A stretch of 64,000 nt of DNA from Pictodentalium vernedei. Taxonomy: Eukaryota > Mollusca > Scaphopoda > Dentaliida > Dentaliidae. The notes below the pieces were generated by a model that saw only the letters and a program-made list of their open reading frames with translations, made no database searches and was not told where the DNA came from. The stretch covers positions 799,261,022-799,325,021 of the forward strand of contig CM062296.1 in assembly GCA_031216915.1 (NCBI GenBank), written 5' to 3'. Below are positions 1 to 11,361 of this stretch, piece by piece. Positions within the stretch are counted from its first letter, which is position 1. Each line of letters opens with the position of its first letter. The position numbers were made by a program, and so were the translations under genes.

Positions 1-373
1 GTCTTCGGATGAGTATAAACAACGAACTATTTCTGGCATTTTAACAATATATAATTATAACCGTGATATTCGACGATCATTGGAGGTGAGTGTGAATGGA
101 GGAGGATATCTATTCACGTAACCCATCAGCGATTATCGAATCTTACTGTATCCCTTCTCAGCTGATACTAGGCGTTTATTCCCACCGGCGCAGGTAGTAT
201 TATCCATTCTTATCGCCTGTTTGAAAGTCTTGTCAGATGTTATCGTTAGAGAAAGCGTGCCAAATCACAAAGAGAAAACACAGTCAGCTTCTACCCAAAC
301 GTACAATCAATCTGCCAAGGATTTTTCGTTCACTTATGCATTATCGTAAACCATTTTAGTGATCAGCAACTTC
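1..373. other. unassigned AT-rich sequence
   Basis: I see no open frame of note, repeat or RNA gene here. It looks like intergenic or decayed repeat DNA. Confidence 0.4.
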
Positions 374-486
374 TAAAATCAGTTGGGTTAAATTAAATCA
401 GCTGGGCTGAGTGAATATGAACCCAACTGGGTTCATATTCACTCAACCCACTTAATTTGGGTTAATTTTTAACCAAACTGATTTTA
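374..486. repeat. imperfect hairpin (MITE-like)
   Basis: The two halves are imperfect inverted copies: the left begins TAAAATCAGTTGGGTTAAA and the right end reads back as TAAAATCAGTTTGGTTAAA. A strong central stem is GAATATGAACCCA/TGGGTTCATATTC. The unit is about 113 bp with no coding capacity, as expected for a small foldback MITE. No second copy is seen in the window. Confidence 0.6.
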
Positions 487-2109
487 TTGTGCAAGTGGGG
501 GCTAAAACATTATTTAAATAATTTCCTATCTTTTTAGCTATCGAAAAAAAACCACTTCTGTTTTCTTGTCGTCCATTTTTGCACACAACGATCGCTATAT
601 TAAGACACCAAATTAACAGCTATAGCTAACGGAATACGCGTGTGACACTGCAAACAGACGTAGTCCAGTGTGTTCGACAAGTTAGCAACTATTCAACTTA
701 TTCGAACACCATCTTGCCATTCAAAAATGAATCATTGGCTGTGACATGATATTTAAGGCGCAATCTTTCGTGATCTTGCTGTTCATTCAGTTTAAACAAT
801 ATTTTTTTCCAGTTCTCAAATATATACAATTATATCGGTTATAGTAAGTGTGGATCCAACAGTAAGCTGTAAGCTTATACAAGGTTGTTCCTACCAGTAG
901 AACACTTGAACATACTACAGTCGAGAAGACAGTCACACATATAATCAGGATTATCGTCCAAACCCTATAGTGGTGAATTATTCATTACACTTTCAAGGTA
1001 TAGTTATGATTTGATACCATGTTTGGTGAAGAGGGAAATAAGAGATGACTGTATATGTTGTTAACTAAATAATGAAGATAAGAAGAAAATTGGAAGAAAC
1101 GGTTGAAAAGCGTTTTTGGTTAAATGGGTATTAATAACTGCATTCTGATGAGCCACCTCCACTCCGTACTTTGTTTCAATTGAGGTAAAGGTATCTAGAT
1201 AATTGATGGTTTTTACGATAGTTTATCTTAGGGTAAGTAACTTTCATTATTGTTTATCAAGAAGTATTGACTGCTAACTCAGGACAGAAACATAAGAATA
1301 AGAATGTCAGAATGAGACAATAGTATTTAAATAGGCACGTATATTTACATAGGAGAGAAATGCCACGAATTTCCAAAAAACTAAATGTGCTTTTCTACCA
1401 TTTGCAGTGATAGTCAAGAACTACAATCCAACCAACACAGGTTCAAAGGTCACATAGTATTACTCTCACCCTTTCAGTTTGGGTTAGGTGTTCCGAGATA
1501 GACCCAAAACTAACAGCCCTTTGTATGTAAAGTATCAGGAATGGAGTGGTTCAGCAAACCAGCTAGTATTTTACCGGATAACTGCAGCACGTGGAGAGCG
1601 AATTGCAACCAAACCACAAGAAGAGCAGAACTACATCCAATGTATCACTTCAAGTTCTGTTCATTACGACTGGAAACCAAGCAATGCCCAGGCCAACGGA
1701 AATCTGGGTTCAACCTTAAGGTCCGCTGGCCGGGGCCTTGTCTGCTCTCACTGTGCTTTGCAAGAGATTTACAATTATTGCTTGGGCGGAATATCCTCTC
1801 CACGGGCGATCCATCCACAAAACACCCTCCACGCACTCTGTTTTGTAATGTAAGTATAGTGAAGACAGTTATTTGAAATTACTGTAACGTGGCATCCGCT
1901 GCTCTCGTGGCGTTTTTTGGTTATCGAAGCCACCTGTGTTGAAACCATGGGAGAAGTGGCCAAGATTGAAGAAGGATCGGGGTAAAAAACACAGTGAGGC
2001 ACCAACATTTCGATCGATACTGATTTTTCGGTAACTCAATCTCGAGGAGTAACGATGTCGAGTGTCCATATTTACAGAAGCAGTCCATCCCTCGACCTTT
2101 TGTGGTTAT
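487..2109. other. unassigned sequence
   Basis: Overlapping open frames occur around 1488-2069 on both strands, but none resembles a known family and codon composition does not stand out. A short stem (GGCCAACGGA at 1691, TCCGCTGGCC at 1722) lies within. I cannot support a gene. Confidence 0.35.
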
Positions 2110-3302
2110 TCAAACATTAAGTGAAGCGCTCAGATTTAAGAATAAACTGATGCACGCTTCAAATATAATTCGATTATCGCGAGTACTATAAAACTCACAT
2201 CCGTACAGAAAGGTTTTACAGTCAAACATGAAAGGAAATAAGTACGGTGTATCACTTCTTATTCGATTATAGTTTGGACATTTTAGAAGAAAGTGTTCGG
2301 TTGTCTCGCGATCACCGCATATGTTATTTGGCGAGGTGACCAGATGGTTCACAAAGAGATGCTCATTAAGATGACTGCACCGTAATCGTGGTCTGCGGTG
2401 ATATACCTGCGCTTGGCGGCATCTCGAATTGTAATAGAATGGTGGTGCTTGGCGCACGTTCTGATTTAGATAGTTTTTGAAATCAGAGGTTATTTTCTCT
2501 GATGTTGGCAGGGATGTCATTCCTTAGTTTGATTGTTGATGGAATAAATAATAGTTGATAATTATTCGTTCGACAGAAAGGGACACGGCGATTTTGAGCA
2601 TAACGTAAATCTCATATTTGGTTCACTGATACTGGTGGGTGGAGTCTATTGTTAATATAAGACGGTACAAGATTATGATACATTTTAAAATACTTTATTA
2701 GCTTATGTTCTTCTCGCCTTGTCTGCATTGATTCCCAACCGGTTTCTTCATATAATACGATTCTGCTGGCACTCATTGTGGCACCAGTAATAATTCGGGC
2801 AGCTGCAATTTGAATATGTTCAAGATTCTGTGATTAATTGTCTGTACAGTTGCCCAAACTGTATCCGCACATTCAAGTAGGGGCTCACGAAAGCAAAATA
2901 AATTTGTTCAAGTGTTTTACTCTCTAGAAGAAATTTATTTTTCCTAAGAAGATCCATGCGAGACCAGGCTTTTGCGCAGATATGTTGTATGTGGTTATTT
3001 CAAGTACAACTAGAGTTGAAGATTACACCTAATGCTTATGTTCTTTGACTTCGTTAATGGGGATATTGGCCATTACAGAAGAAGGGTAATCAACCGGAGC
3101 CCTATTACGTGATATGGTCATGCTTTCTGTTTTTCCAGGAGAGTTGAATTCTACTAACCCTGAATGAGCCCACTGTTCTATTGTGGCTATCGTTGTTCAG
3201 AATACAAGAGGCCCAGTGTGGATCTTCAACAACTAAATAAATAGTTTTAACTTATAATCAACATTATTTTGTCTGTATTAACTCCGCAATTGTCGTGTAT
3301 CC

Positions 3303-3336
3303 GACCCCCTGATACAGATGTTTGTATCAGGGGGTC
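3303..3336. repeat. perfect 14-bp stem hairpin
   Basis: GACCCCCTGATACA is followed after six bases by its exact reverse complement. It sits in the block that interrupts LINE-A and could be part of a small insertion. A bacterial-type terminator is unlikely in this setting. Confidence 0.6.
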
Positions 3337-3464
3337 AGAAACAAGCACATTCCTTTAGCGTGAGTTCCATTTTTTTTTCTTTTTGTTAATCCGTACGAAT
3401 AAATAGTTCGTTGTATATTCGTCTACATTCTTGACTTATCCCCAATATATTGTAAGATAAAATG

Positions 3465-3621
3465 ATTATTACCATTATGTGAATGTACGAAATATGTATC
3501 CGAGTCTCGCTCCTGGTTCTAAGGGAAGATCACGACTCGTCTTCGACTCGTCGTGATCTGCCCTTAGAACTCGGAGCTCGACTCGGATACATATTTTGTA
3601 CATCCACATAATGGTAATAAT
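3465..3621. mobile_element. 157-bp full-length hairpin MITE in LINE-A
   Basis: Nearly the whole unit is an inverted repeat, from ATTATTACCATTATGTG at the left to its reverse complement at the right, meeting at a short centre near 3543. Arms differ by a few substitutions. It abuts the FADDT-coding end of the LINE-A RT, so it inserted after the LINE did. The superfamily is undetermined. Confidence 0.75.
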
Positions 3622-5450
3622 CTCTATGTATCATCTGCGAACAAGTGTATGCTGATTGTTAGCCCTACAGTTATGACGTTAATATAGACCAGGAACAGTA
3701 GGGGACCAAGAGTTAAACCACGTGGAACGCCAGAAACAACTTCTTTCCAAGAAGATGAATTAGAATTTATTACAACCCTTTGTAAGCGGTCACTGAGATA
3801 TGATTTGAAGAAAGCAAGGGGCTTTCCTGTAATACCTATTTTATTCAATTTATAAATCAGTCCTTTATGTCAGAACTTGCCAAAGGCTTTACTGTAATCG
3901 CAAAATACAACCAATACATCTTTGTTTTCATCAAGTGCGCAGCTGCACGCATCATAGATGTCGGTAAGTTGTAGAACTGTTGAGTCACTCGCAGTAAATC
4001 CCAACTGGCAGGGACTTAAGATTTTGTTTTCGTCTATGAAACACCAAACTTTTTTAAAGATACATCTTTCAAAAACTTTTCCCAAGCAACTGATCAGGGA
4101 TATTGGGCGGTAATTTGACAATATGTTAAGCGGATCTTTTTTCAGGACAGGCGTAACATTTGCTTTTTTCGAGTGAGCAGGAAAGTACGATTGTCCAAGT
4201 AAAATATTAAATAACTTGGTGAGGGGTTCGATCCAGGAAGGGTAATATTTCAGTAGTCGTGGGCTTATTCGATCAGGCCCCGATGCCTTTGAGATGTTGA
4301 GAGACATCAAAGAGTCGCGCACATCCATTGGACTTAACTGTATATTGCTGAGGGTCTGGCGTTCAGGGAATATCGCACGAGGAAGACACGCGCGAGTATC
4401 ATCGACAGATGAGATTCCACAAAAGAAGTCTCTGAACGCTTCGGCTTTGTCTGCATTCAGTGATAATGTTTCGCTGGAAAGTAGTAAATTTTTAATTTCA
4501 GTCCGGTTATTTCCCAGGAGCAGTTTGAGTGTCTTCCATCAGCTAGAAGAATTGGTTGCAATACTGTCCAGGGTAGCTTGGATCTTGTTATAGTAATTTA
4601 TTTTGGACTTTCTTATTACAGAAACAACTTCATTTCTTATTACACGATACCTTTATCAGGCTCGGGGCGATTATTGGATTTGGAAATACGGTAAAGACGT
4701 TTCCTACGACGTATTAAAAGTCTAATTTCGTTCTGTATCAATTTAGGTTCTTTTCTCCTAACAGTAATTAATTTATTTGGGATATAAATCGCTTCTAACT
4801 CTAAGACTGAAGTTTTCGACCGGAGTATCTTGGTGAAGATTGAAAAATAGAGTACCCCAGTCATAGAAGGAAAGTGTGTTGTTTAGCCCATCAAAGTCAC
4901 CTTCGTTGTATAACCAAATTTGGCGTTTGAAACGTCCATCTTTTCTTTCGTGAAATCGACTTCAACTGACAATGGACAATGATACCTTGTTAGATCAGGA
5001 AGGAAGGAAGGGATCGACAACTTCACAGAAAATCACTCCAATCGAGTCATTAACAGCGATTACGTCCAGTAAGGTTTCTGATGTTTCTTGGAAGAAGGTG
5101 GGTTAGGACACCAACTGTCTCAGGTTAAAGTATTCGGCAAGCTCTTTGGGAACTTACCTTTTAGGGGGAGAGTAATATGTCATTGAGATCACCGGTAATT
5201 ATTATATCGGGAACACCAGAATCCTTGGCTCTCTCAATAGATGCAACTTTAAGTAAAGAGCTATACCCACTCTCCTAGTTTGTCGGTCCTTACATAGTAC
5301 CTCATCAAAACCTTCAAGACTGATATCAGAGTTGCTATCAGCAGAGCTTAGCCATATTTCAGTAAATGCACAAATGTCATAGATCATCATTTCATATTGG
5401 AGAATATCGATTTTTGGTTTCAACTATGAATATTCATTTGGCAGATTTAA

Positions 5451-8345
5451 AACCCTGCTAATGGCAAATCACAACATGATGGAATCGTACTATTTAGACT
5501 AGAGGAGGGGGGGGGGCAGGATTTAATTCAACATCACCCGAAAGATATATCAGCAGAAACATCTAAGGGACAATGGCAGAAAAAGTTACTGGGATTAACA
5601 ACATGAAGAGTTTTTTTAAAACCGAGGATGTCACTGTTAAGAGTGGAAATATATCTGGCTTTTTGTAAGAAGGTCCCTCTCTTTGATAAATACAGATTTC
5701 CTTGAGTATTCTTAGTGTGCCCATTAAGTGCATCAAAGCCAACATCAGAGTGACTCCTCTAATCTTGTATAGTAATACGAGGTTTAGTAATAAGACACAG
5801 TAAGCGTCCAGTTGATTCTTCCTGTGTACACTCCCACACACGCCACAAAGAACAGACCTACCCGCATTCTGTATATGTTTATGTCACCCATGGTAAAGCA
5901 ATAAAAATAAGATTTTCTAAGTGAGGTAAGGCGGTGCGGGTCCGTTTCTGTGCAAGTATGCAGTGACTATCGCACGTACCAGAACAGAGGTGGCCACGGA
6001 AGAAACTGGGACAAAAACGATGTTTGACAACTGGCAAAGACTCGGAGATAGAGTGAAAGACGAGAAACAGGAAGAAGCAAAGCAAACATGTGTGAAAAAA
6101 GAACAGATGTAAGTAAAATATATACAGCAACAATACAAGACATCAGAAGCATAGACGACATTCTGGGTTTGGTTTAAGGACCCAGCAACTGATTTATGGA
6201 GACGTGATTGGATCGAGATCATGTTAAAAGATAAAAATGTAACGTTCCGTGTCATGAGCGCACATTACGTAATCGGCAAACCAGCACGTTCAAGACTCAC
6301 CTTGGCATAGAGAGATATTACTGTAGATTCCATAACACATTGCTGGTTAAGCAATCAGTGATAACACTATTAGTAATTTTTATTTCTTTACATTTTTTGT
6401 TCTTTTTTTTGGGTGGAGGGGGGAGGCCTAAGTCAATAATCGGGCCCCATTAATCTCAGTATCTGAAGCTCTGAAATAGAATATCGCTGCAAGAGGAAAC
6501 CCTCTTCGGGTTAAGTACGAAAAAATGTTGAGGGTTAATAACACATCGATGGTACTGAATGGGAGTTAGTGACCGGAGCAGATAAGTATGAAGTGTGAAT
6601 CGTTCCTATGACATCGCCCTTTAGTTGAGTGGAAGGGGAAAGGGGAATGAGGAAGGGGGGAAGATGAGATTACTTAATATAATAAGGAGGGATAAAGGAC
6701 GTCACAGTTTTATAAATGACTCACGCCCACCCACGTTACTATTATTGTGAGACAGCGCACTCAATCGGCTTTTCATTTTAAACCAGCCAAACACACGTAC
6801 CTTAAATATGACCTAAGCCTAAGGAGCTTGTATACTGCCATCATACTCGGGAGATGAGTCCCTTCTATTGCGTCCACTTTCTAAGTCGAGGGTTTATAAA
6901 CACATACACATTCATATAGAGAGAAGGAGTCACATATACTAGATTGGGCTGTATAATGTTATCAGAATGTCAATACAGGCAATTTTGAGCAAGCTCGTTG
7001 GTGATAAACCGTCCACACATTCCACGGCCCGGATGAGATTCAACATAAGACACGTGACACCTAAATATCAGTAAAGAACTCGAGATGAATCGATAGTTCC
7101 CGCGACCTGGTTGAATTCACACCAAGCAGGATGCTATACTATCATAGCCAACAACTGATTGAGGAATCCTCACCAGTCTGGATCACAACCATGGAGGTTA
7201 TAGAAGTTGATGCTTTAACCGCACACGTCCGAGGGAGGTGACGAGGTCACTACACTGATCCAGGGACATGTTAAGTGGTAGATCATATAAAGCCAGCGTT
7301 GACTCTCCGACCGCTAGATGGTGGCCCCAGCTTTGTGCATAAGAATGGCAAAAAAATGTATGGAACAAATAGTCTTGTTATCATACTGATAAGTTATTTG
7401 TGTCGTGGGTATATAATTTCATTATCGCATAAATTTATTATCGATAAGATCTGTTGAATTCGTAGTATGCTGAGAAATTGGAATATGCTGTTCATTTCAT
7501 CCTTACAATTCTTTTAAGAGGTGAAGATTTTATTCGAGAAACCTATAATTCGTAACTCCGTAAGGCATTAGTTTACATTTGCAAGATACGATTTAGCTTG
7601 ATTTTTCTAATATTGATCGTTGAACAAGCCGGTTGTGGTCACGATTAACCATTGTGCAGATATATTTGACCTTAAACACCAATAAATAAATATATGAACA
7701 AGCCGGTTTCCGACGAGCATAGATTCTTGTCCTTATGAAAACAGAGCAAACTTGACCTCAACAATGGTCCACCTATACACTAAGTATGACCAAAGCTGGG
7801 CTTATCTGAACGTTTCTCATCACAAATAACCTCGAAAAAATGATATATTTCAATTATATTTTTTATTCTATGCAAAAATATGTTTTTAATTAAAAGTGGA
7901 AAGTTTGGTGAAATGATGATATAAAAGACTCGTAAAAATCAATGCATCTGATTTTTACCATCGCAGGCACTGACACCCCACAAGAGCACGATTCAGAGTT
8001 TACAAAACAATAGTTAACCTAATAACTGCTATAATTAGTATATACGTGTGCGTGTATTTACATTTGAAACGAGAATTCCTGCCACAATTAGCGCAGAACA
8101 TGCTCGTTAGTTAATGCGTGCATTACTGCAGAAGAATGAAGTAGTCAAACTGAAATACACAAGAACGTTCACGCTGTAAAATGCAAAATATAATGCGTTA
8201 ATAGCGAGGTCAATAGTGAGGTCACGAACTGAACCAATCAAACAGAAAAATGTTGAAACTACAGTTTCTGGAAGGTGGATAATAACTAAACAGCTGTAGG
8301 ATTGATTTTTCACTCGGCAATTATTTTAAATGTCTGAGGACAAAA
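5451..8345. other. unassigned sequence
   Basis: I found no recognisable protein, RNA gene or repeat family. Open frames at 5563-6255 (minus) and 7275-7457 (plus) are short and low-complexity or unlike any family I know. G-runs occur near 5505 and 6413. Confidence 0.35.
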
Positions 8346-8441
8346 CACAAGAAGCACTTGTAAACTTTTATCTCATGGACTGTCAGGTTGAACCCGGTGG
8401 TCCATGTGTTCAAAGTTTCCAAGTGTTTCTTGTGCTAAAAT
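8346..8441. repeat. imperfect inverted repeat
   Basis: AACACAAGAAGCACTTGTAA near the left edge pairs with the segment ending in CAAGTGTTTCTTGTGCT, with a pairing centre near 8392. It is about 95 bp, non-coding and probably a decayed hairpin MITE. Confidence 0.5.
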
Positions 8442-9120
8442 GAAGAATAAAAATCCTTTTCGAGTGGAGAATATATGGCGCTGCGATTCAGTGGTAATCA
8501 GGGCTGGGGCCTTTTACTTTCAAATGTTATATAGTATATGACTATTACTTTTGATGTTTTTCCTATTATATTACAATTACTTTTGGAAATTTGATTATTA
8601 TATGATATTACCATTACTTTTAAAAATGTAATAAATATTACTTTTTTATTACTTTTATTACATTTGTCAATTACCCATATTTCATTCAGAAATTTGTTGC
8701 CATAATGCAGATCATGACATGCATTAACAGAACAGAAGCTTTTGCTTGATATGTAGTCTTCAGTTCGCAGAGAGTTTAAAATAAAAATAATGCAAAACAC
8801 AAGGTGTTGTTGATGAAGGAAAACAGGATGTACTGTATTGGCACAACACAAATCAATAAAAAGTGTAGGCTGTTCATACAGACATATATATGTCAAAGTA
8901 TAGTATCGATAGAAATGCATGCAAATTATACCATTTAGTTACATTAATTAATATGTTTTCTGATTAAAAACAGTTCCCGGGATCATTGCTTGAAGGGCAA
9001 CATATCTAGTCTTACAAGAAATGATACCAGGGACTGTCTTTCTCGACACAGATATAATTTATGTGTGTTAATTCACATTGATGCTACAATTGTTTTCATT
9101 TCACACTGCAATAAGGCCGA
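8442..9120. other. AT-rich unassigned sequence
   Basis: This is very AT-rich, with repeated TTATTACTTTT-like words at about 8560-8670. A minus-strand open frame at 8498-8920 covers it, but its composition looks like random AT-rich sequence. Confidence 0.35.

Positions 9121-9183
<63 letters not shown>
9121..9183. repeat. (ATT)n microsatellite
   Basis: Uninterrupted trinucleotide repeat of about 21 units. The poly-Leu and poly-Tyr frames across it are artefacts of the repeat. Confidence 0.95.
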
Positions 9184-9281
9184 GTTCTATTAATCGCATT
9201 GGTATTTTGTGTTACAGTGTTGTTGAACTCTTCATGCATCCTTTGTTCATTGTTCAATAGTCAGTAGGCATGCCACGCCTA

Positions 9282-9506
9282 TTAACACTTTACCCAACGA
9301 ATCGCCCGCGTCCGTCCGCGTAATATGCAATTTCAGCAGCTGAAAAAAAATATTATTTTTCGAAAAATTTCAACAAAACCATATCATCGAGCTCGTTCCA
9401 AAGAGAGGTCACATGATATGGTTTTGTTGAAATTTTTTGAAAAAATTTAAAAAATGATATTTAAAATAATAATGTTTTATATCGTCTGCGTTGGGGAAAG
9501 GGTTAA
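9282..9506. mobile_element. TTAA-flanked hairpin MITE, subfamily A, copy 1
   Basis: TTAA flanks both ends, next to ACTTTACCCAACG and GGGGAAAGGG-type termini. The interior is an inverted repeat built on TTTCAACAAAACCATATCA around a GAGCTCGTTCC core. TTAA target and CCC-like ends are typical of piggyBac-type elements. This is the most decayed subfamily A copy and its core palindrome is shortened. Confidence 0.8.
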
Positions 9507-9875
9507 AGATGTTGGTTGGGGAGAGCAGTAGGGTTAAATATAAATACAAGAGTCAAAGTCATAAAAATAAGAAAACAGTTTATTTTATTTTCAGTCTTAA
9601 TGACATCATTTGTTGGATCTGATGAGAGAATTCCAATAAGTGATACAATTGGTTGACGTTATCATCAGAGGAAAATTACATATCGAATGATGAAAGAAAT
9701 TCAAAAACAAATACTGTAATAGATAGGTGGGTGTTTGTTTACATGACAAGCTACAATTGATCAAATGAAAACAAATTCTTTTTCTGTCTATAAATTCAAA
9801 GTACTCTTTGTAAGCTTGGATTGAAACTATTCACATATTATTGTGTAAATATGCCATCGATCTGATGTGTCTTTT
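9507..9875. other. unassigned sequence between MITEs
   Basis: AT-rich sequence with no recognisable gene or repeat. Confidence 0.4.
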
Positions 9876-10124
9876 TTAACCCTTTACCCAACGTAAACGA
9901 TATCAAAATGTATTATTTTAAATATAATTTTTTGTAATTTTTCAAACAATTTCAACAAAACCATATCAGGTGACCCCTCATTGGTACGACCTCGACGAGC
10001 TCGTTCCGAAGAGGGGTCACATGATATGGTTTTGTTGAAATTGTTTGAAAAATGGTATTTTTTCAACTGTTGAATTTGCATATTACGTGGGCGGATGTGG
10101 CTGATTCGTTGGGTAAAGGGTTAA
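9876..10124. mobile_element. TTAA-flanked hairpin MITE, subfamily A, copy 2
   Basis: It starts TTAACCCTTTACCCAACG and ends GTTGGGTAAAGGGTTAA. Long arms carry TTTCAACAAAACCATATCA and its complement around a core related to GAGCTCGACGAGCTC. Its right TTAA is shared with copy 3, so the two abut without extra bases. Confidence 0.88.
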
Positions 10125-10368
10125 CCCTTACCCAACGCAGACGATATCAAAATTTATTATTTCAAATATCATTTTTTAAAATTTTTCAAAAAATTTCAAC
10201 AAAACCATATCATGTGACCCCTCGTTGGAACGAGCTCGACGAGCTCGTTCCAACGAGGGGTCACATGATATGGTTTTGTTGAAATTTTTTGAAAAATAAT
10301 ATTTTTTCAACTGCTGAATTCGCATATTACGCGGGCGGATGCGGGCGATTCGTTGGGTAAAGGGTTAA
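10121..10368. mobile_element. TTAA-flanked hairpin MITE, subfamily A, copy 3
   Basis: It has the same structure and orientation as copy 2. The core GAACGAGCTCGACGAGCTCG lies within a nearly perfect palindrome. The right end CGTTGGGTAAAGGGTTAA mirrors the left. Outside the shared palindrome, the left subterminal (AGACGATATC) and right subterminal (GCGGGCGGATGCGG) segments are not complementary. Confidence 0.9.
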
Positions 10369-11081
10369 GAAGACACATTCTTTTTATAAAAAGGCGGGAG
10401 GAAAAGTTAACTATTTGGAAAATCGATGTCACTTTTTTAACCATACACCAATTGTGTGAATGCTCGTGGAAAGATCATTAAAGTAATGCACGGGCTACCC
10501 CGCAGATATGAGTTTGTTCTGCTGGCACGGCGTGAACACTGCGAACGGTTGCTTTGTCGTGAGTACAATCACAATACTACATAGAGTTTAACCACTGCTT
10601 TATTTTAACAAACTGAACCCACACACTTCTTTCTTTCAAAACTTGGCATTCATAATTTTACGCCTTCCTGCAACATGTTACTTTCTTCTCTTGTTTATTT
10701 TTATAAACAGTAACTGTTGTGTGTACATACATGCAATGGCTGACAACTGAGGTTAGGATGTCTCTGCTTTCGGCCCCATGTGCCCTGAGTTGAAGCACTC
10801 AGGTTATGTGAACACCTGTATAAACTTTAGTGGCGGAGATCAGAAGGTTACAGCATTCGATCACCGCCCAATTTGATAGTCTAAGGACTATTCTTCCTTC
10901 TTTGCTAGTCAGATTCCGGATAATTGTCATTATCGGACAAGATAAATTATGTTTGTGTACATACATAACGTTTTACTATTGATAAGAATGCAAAGAAACA
11001 GCCCACATAGTAGAGCATGTTTGTACTCCTCTCTCAAAACTTGATAGTCTAATCTAGCAAAATGGGGAGGACAGACTGATG
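10369..11081. other. unassigned sequence
   Basis: No recognisable gene or repeat. Some stretches are less AT-rich (10490-10560, 10760-10860), but no frame stays open. Confidence 0.35.
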
Positions 11082-11361
11082 CCGTGGTGGGTATTTGTCG
11101 AGGTGAAATCGCCGAGTGGTTTGATTATATTCCGTGATATGCTCTTGCTTGAGATTAACTCTATTCTTGTTATTCATTAAAGTTACTTCGTATTACAAAC
11201 CTAAACATTGGTAATTCTATACATTGATGGGTATTTCTCGATGTAAACACTTCCAGTGGTTTGATTATCTCCCGTGATATGCTCTTGTTTGCGATTAACT
11301 CTATTCTTGTCATTCATTCAAGTTAATTCGTATTAGATTCCCAAACATTGGCAATTCTATA
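11082..11361. repeat. two-copy tandem duplication, about 140 bp
   Basis: Two diverged head-to-tail units begin GTATTTGTCGAGGTG and GTATTTCTCGATGTA. Both contain GTGGTTTGATTAT, CCGTGATATGCTCTTG and GATTAACTCTATTCTTGT, and end near GGCAATTCTATA. Spacing of matched words is 140 bp. Confidence 0.85.

Larger units (their letters stand above)
2110..5450 (-). pseudogene. LINE-A: degraded APE-type non-LTR retrotransposon
   Basis: Read on the minus strand this is a decayed retrotransposon polyprotein. An apurinic endonuclease segment lies at 5202-5423 (CAFTEIWLSSADSN). A linker follows at 4640-4864. The reverse transcriptase at 3624-4328 shows NYRPISLISCLGKVFERC, a YSKAF motif, SGVPRG and the catalytic FADDT. 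The thumb lies at about 2900-3120 (HLGVIFNSSCTWNNHI) and a C-terminal Cys/His segment at 2110-2520 (ETTEHFLLKCPNY). Frames are broken many times and a block at about 3150-3621 with two hairpins interrupts the gene just after FADDT. The domain order fits the Jockey/CR1 assemblage, but I cannot fix the family. The copy is dead. Confidence 0.88.

Noticed and set aside
5563-6255. Overlapping Cys/Phe-rich minus-strand frames
   Set aside because: Three frames are open over the same AT-rich DNA with no known motif. Likely chance.
9121-9183. Poly-Leu and poly-Tyr open frames
   Set aside because: They are translations of an (ATT)n microsatellite.
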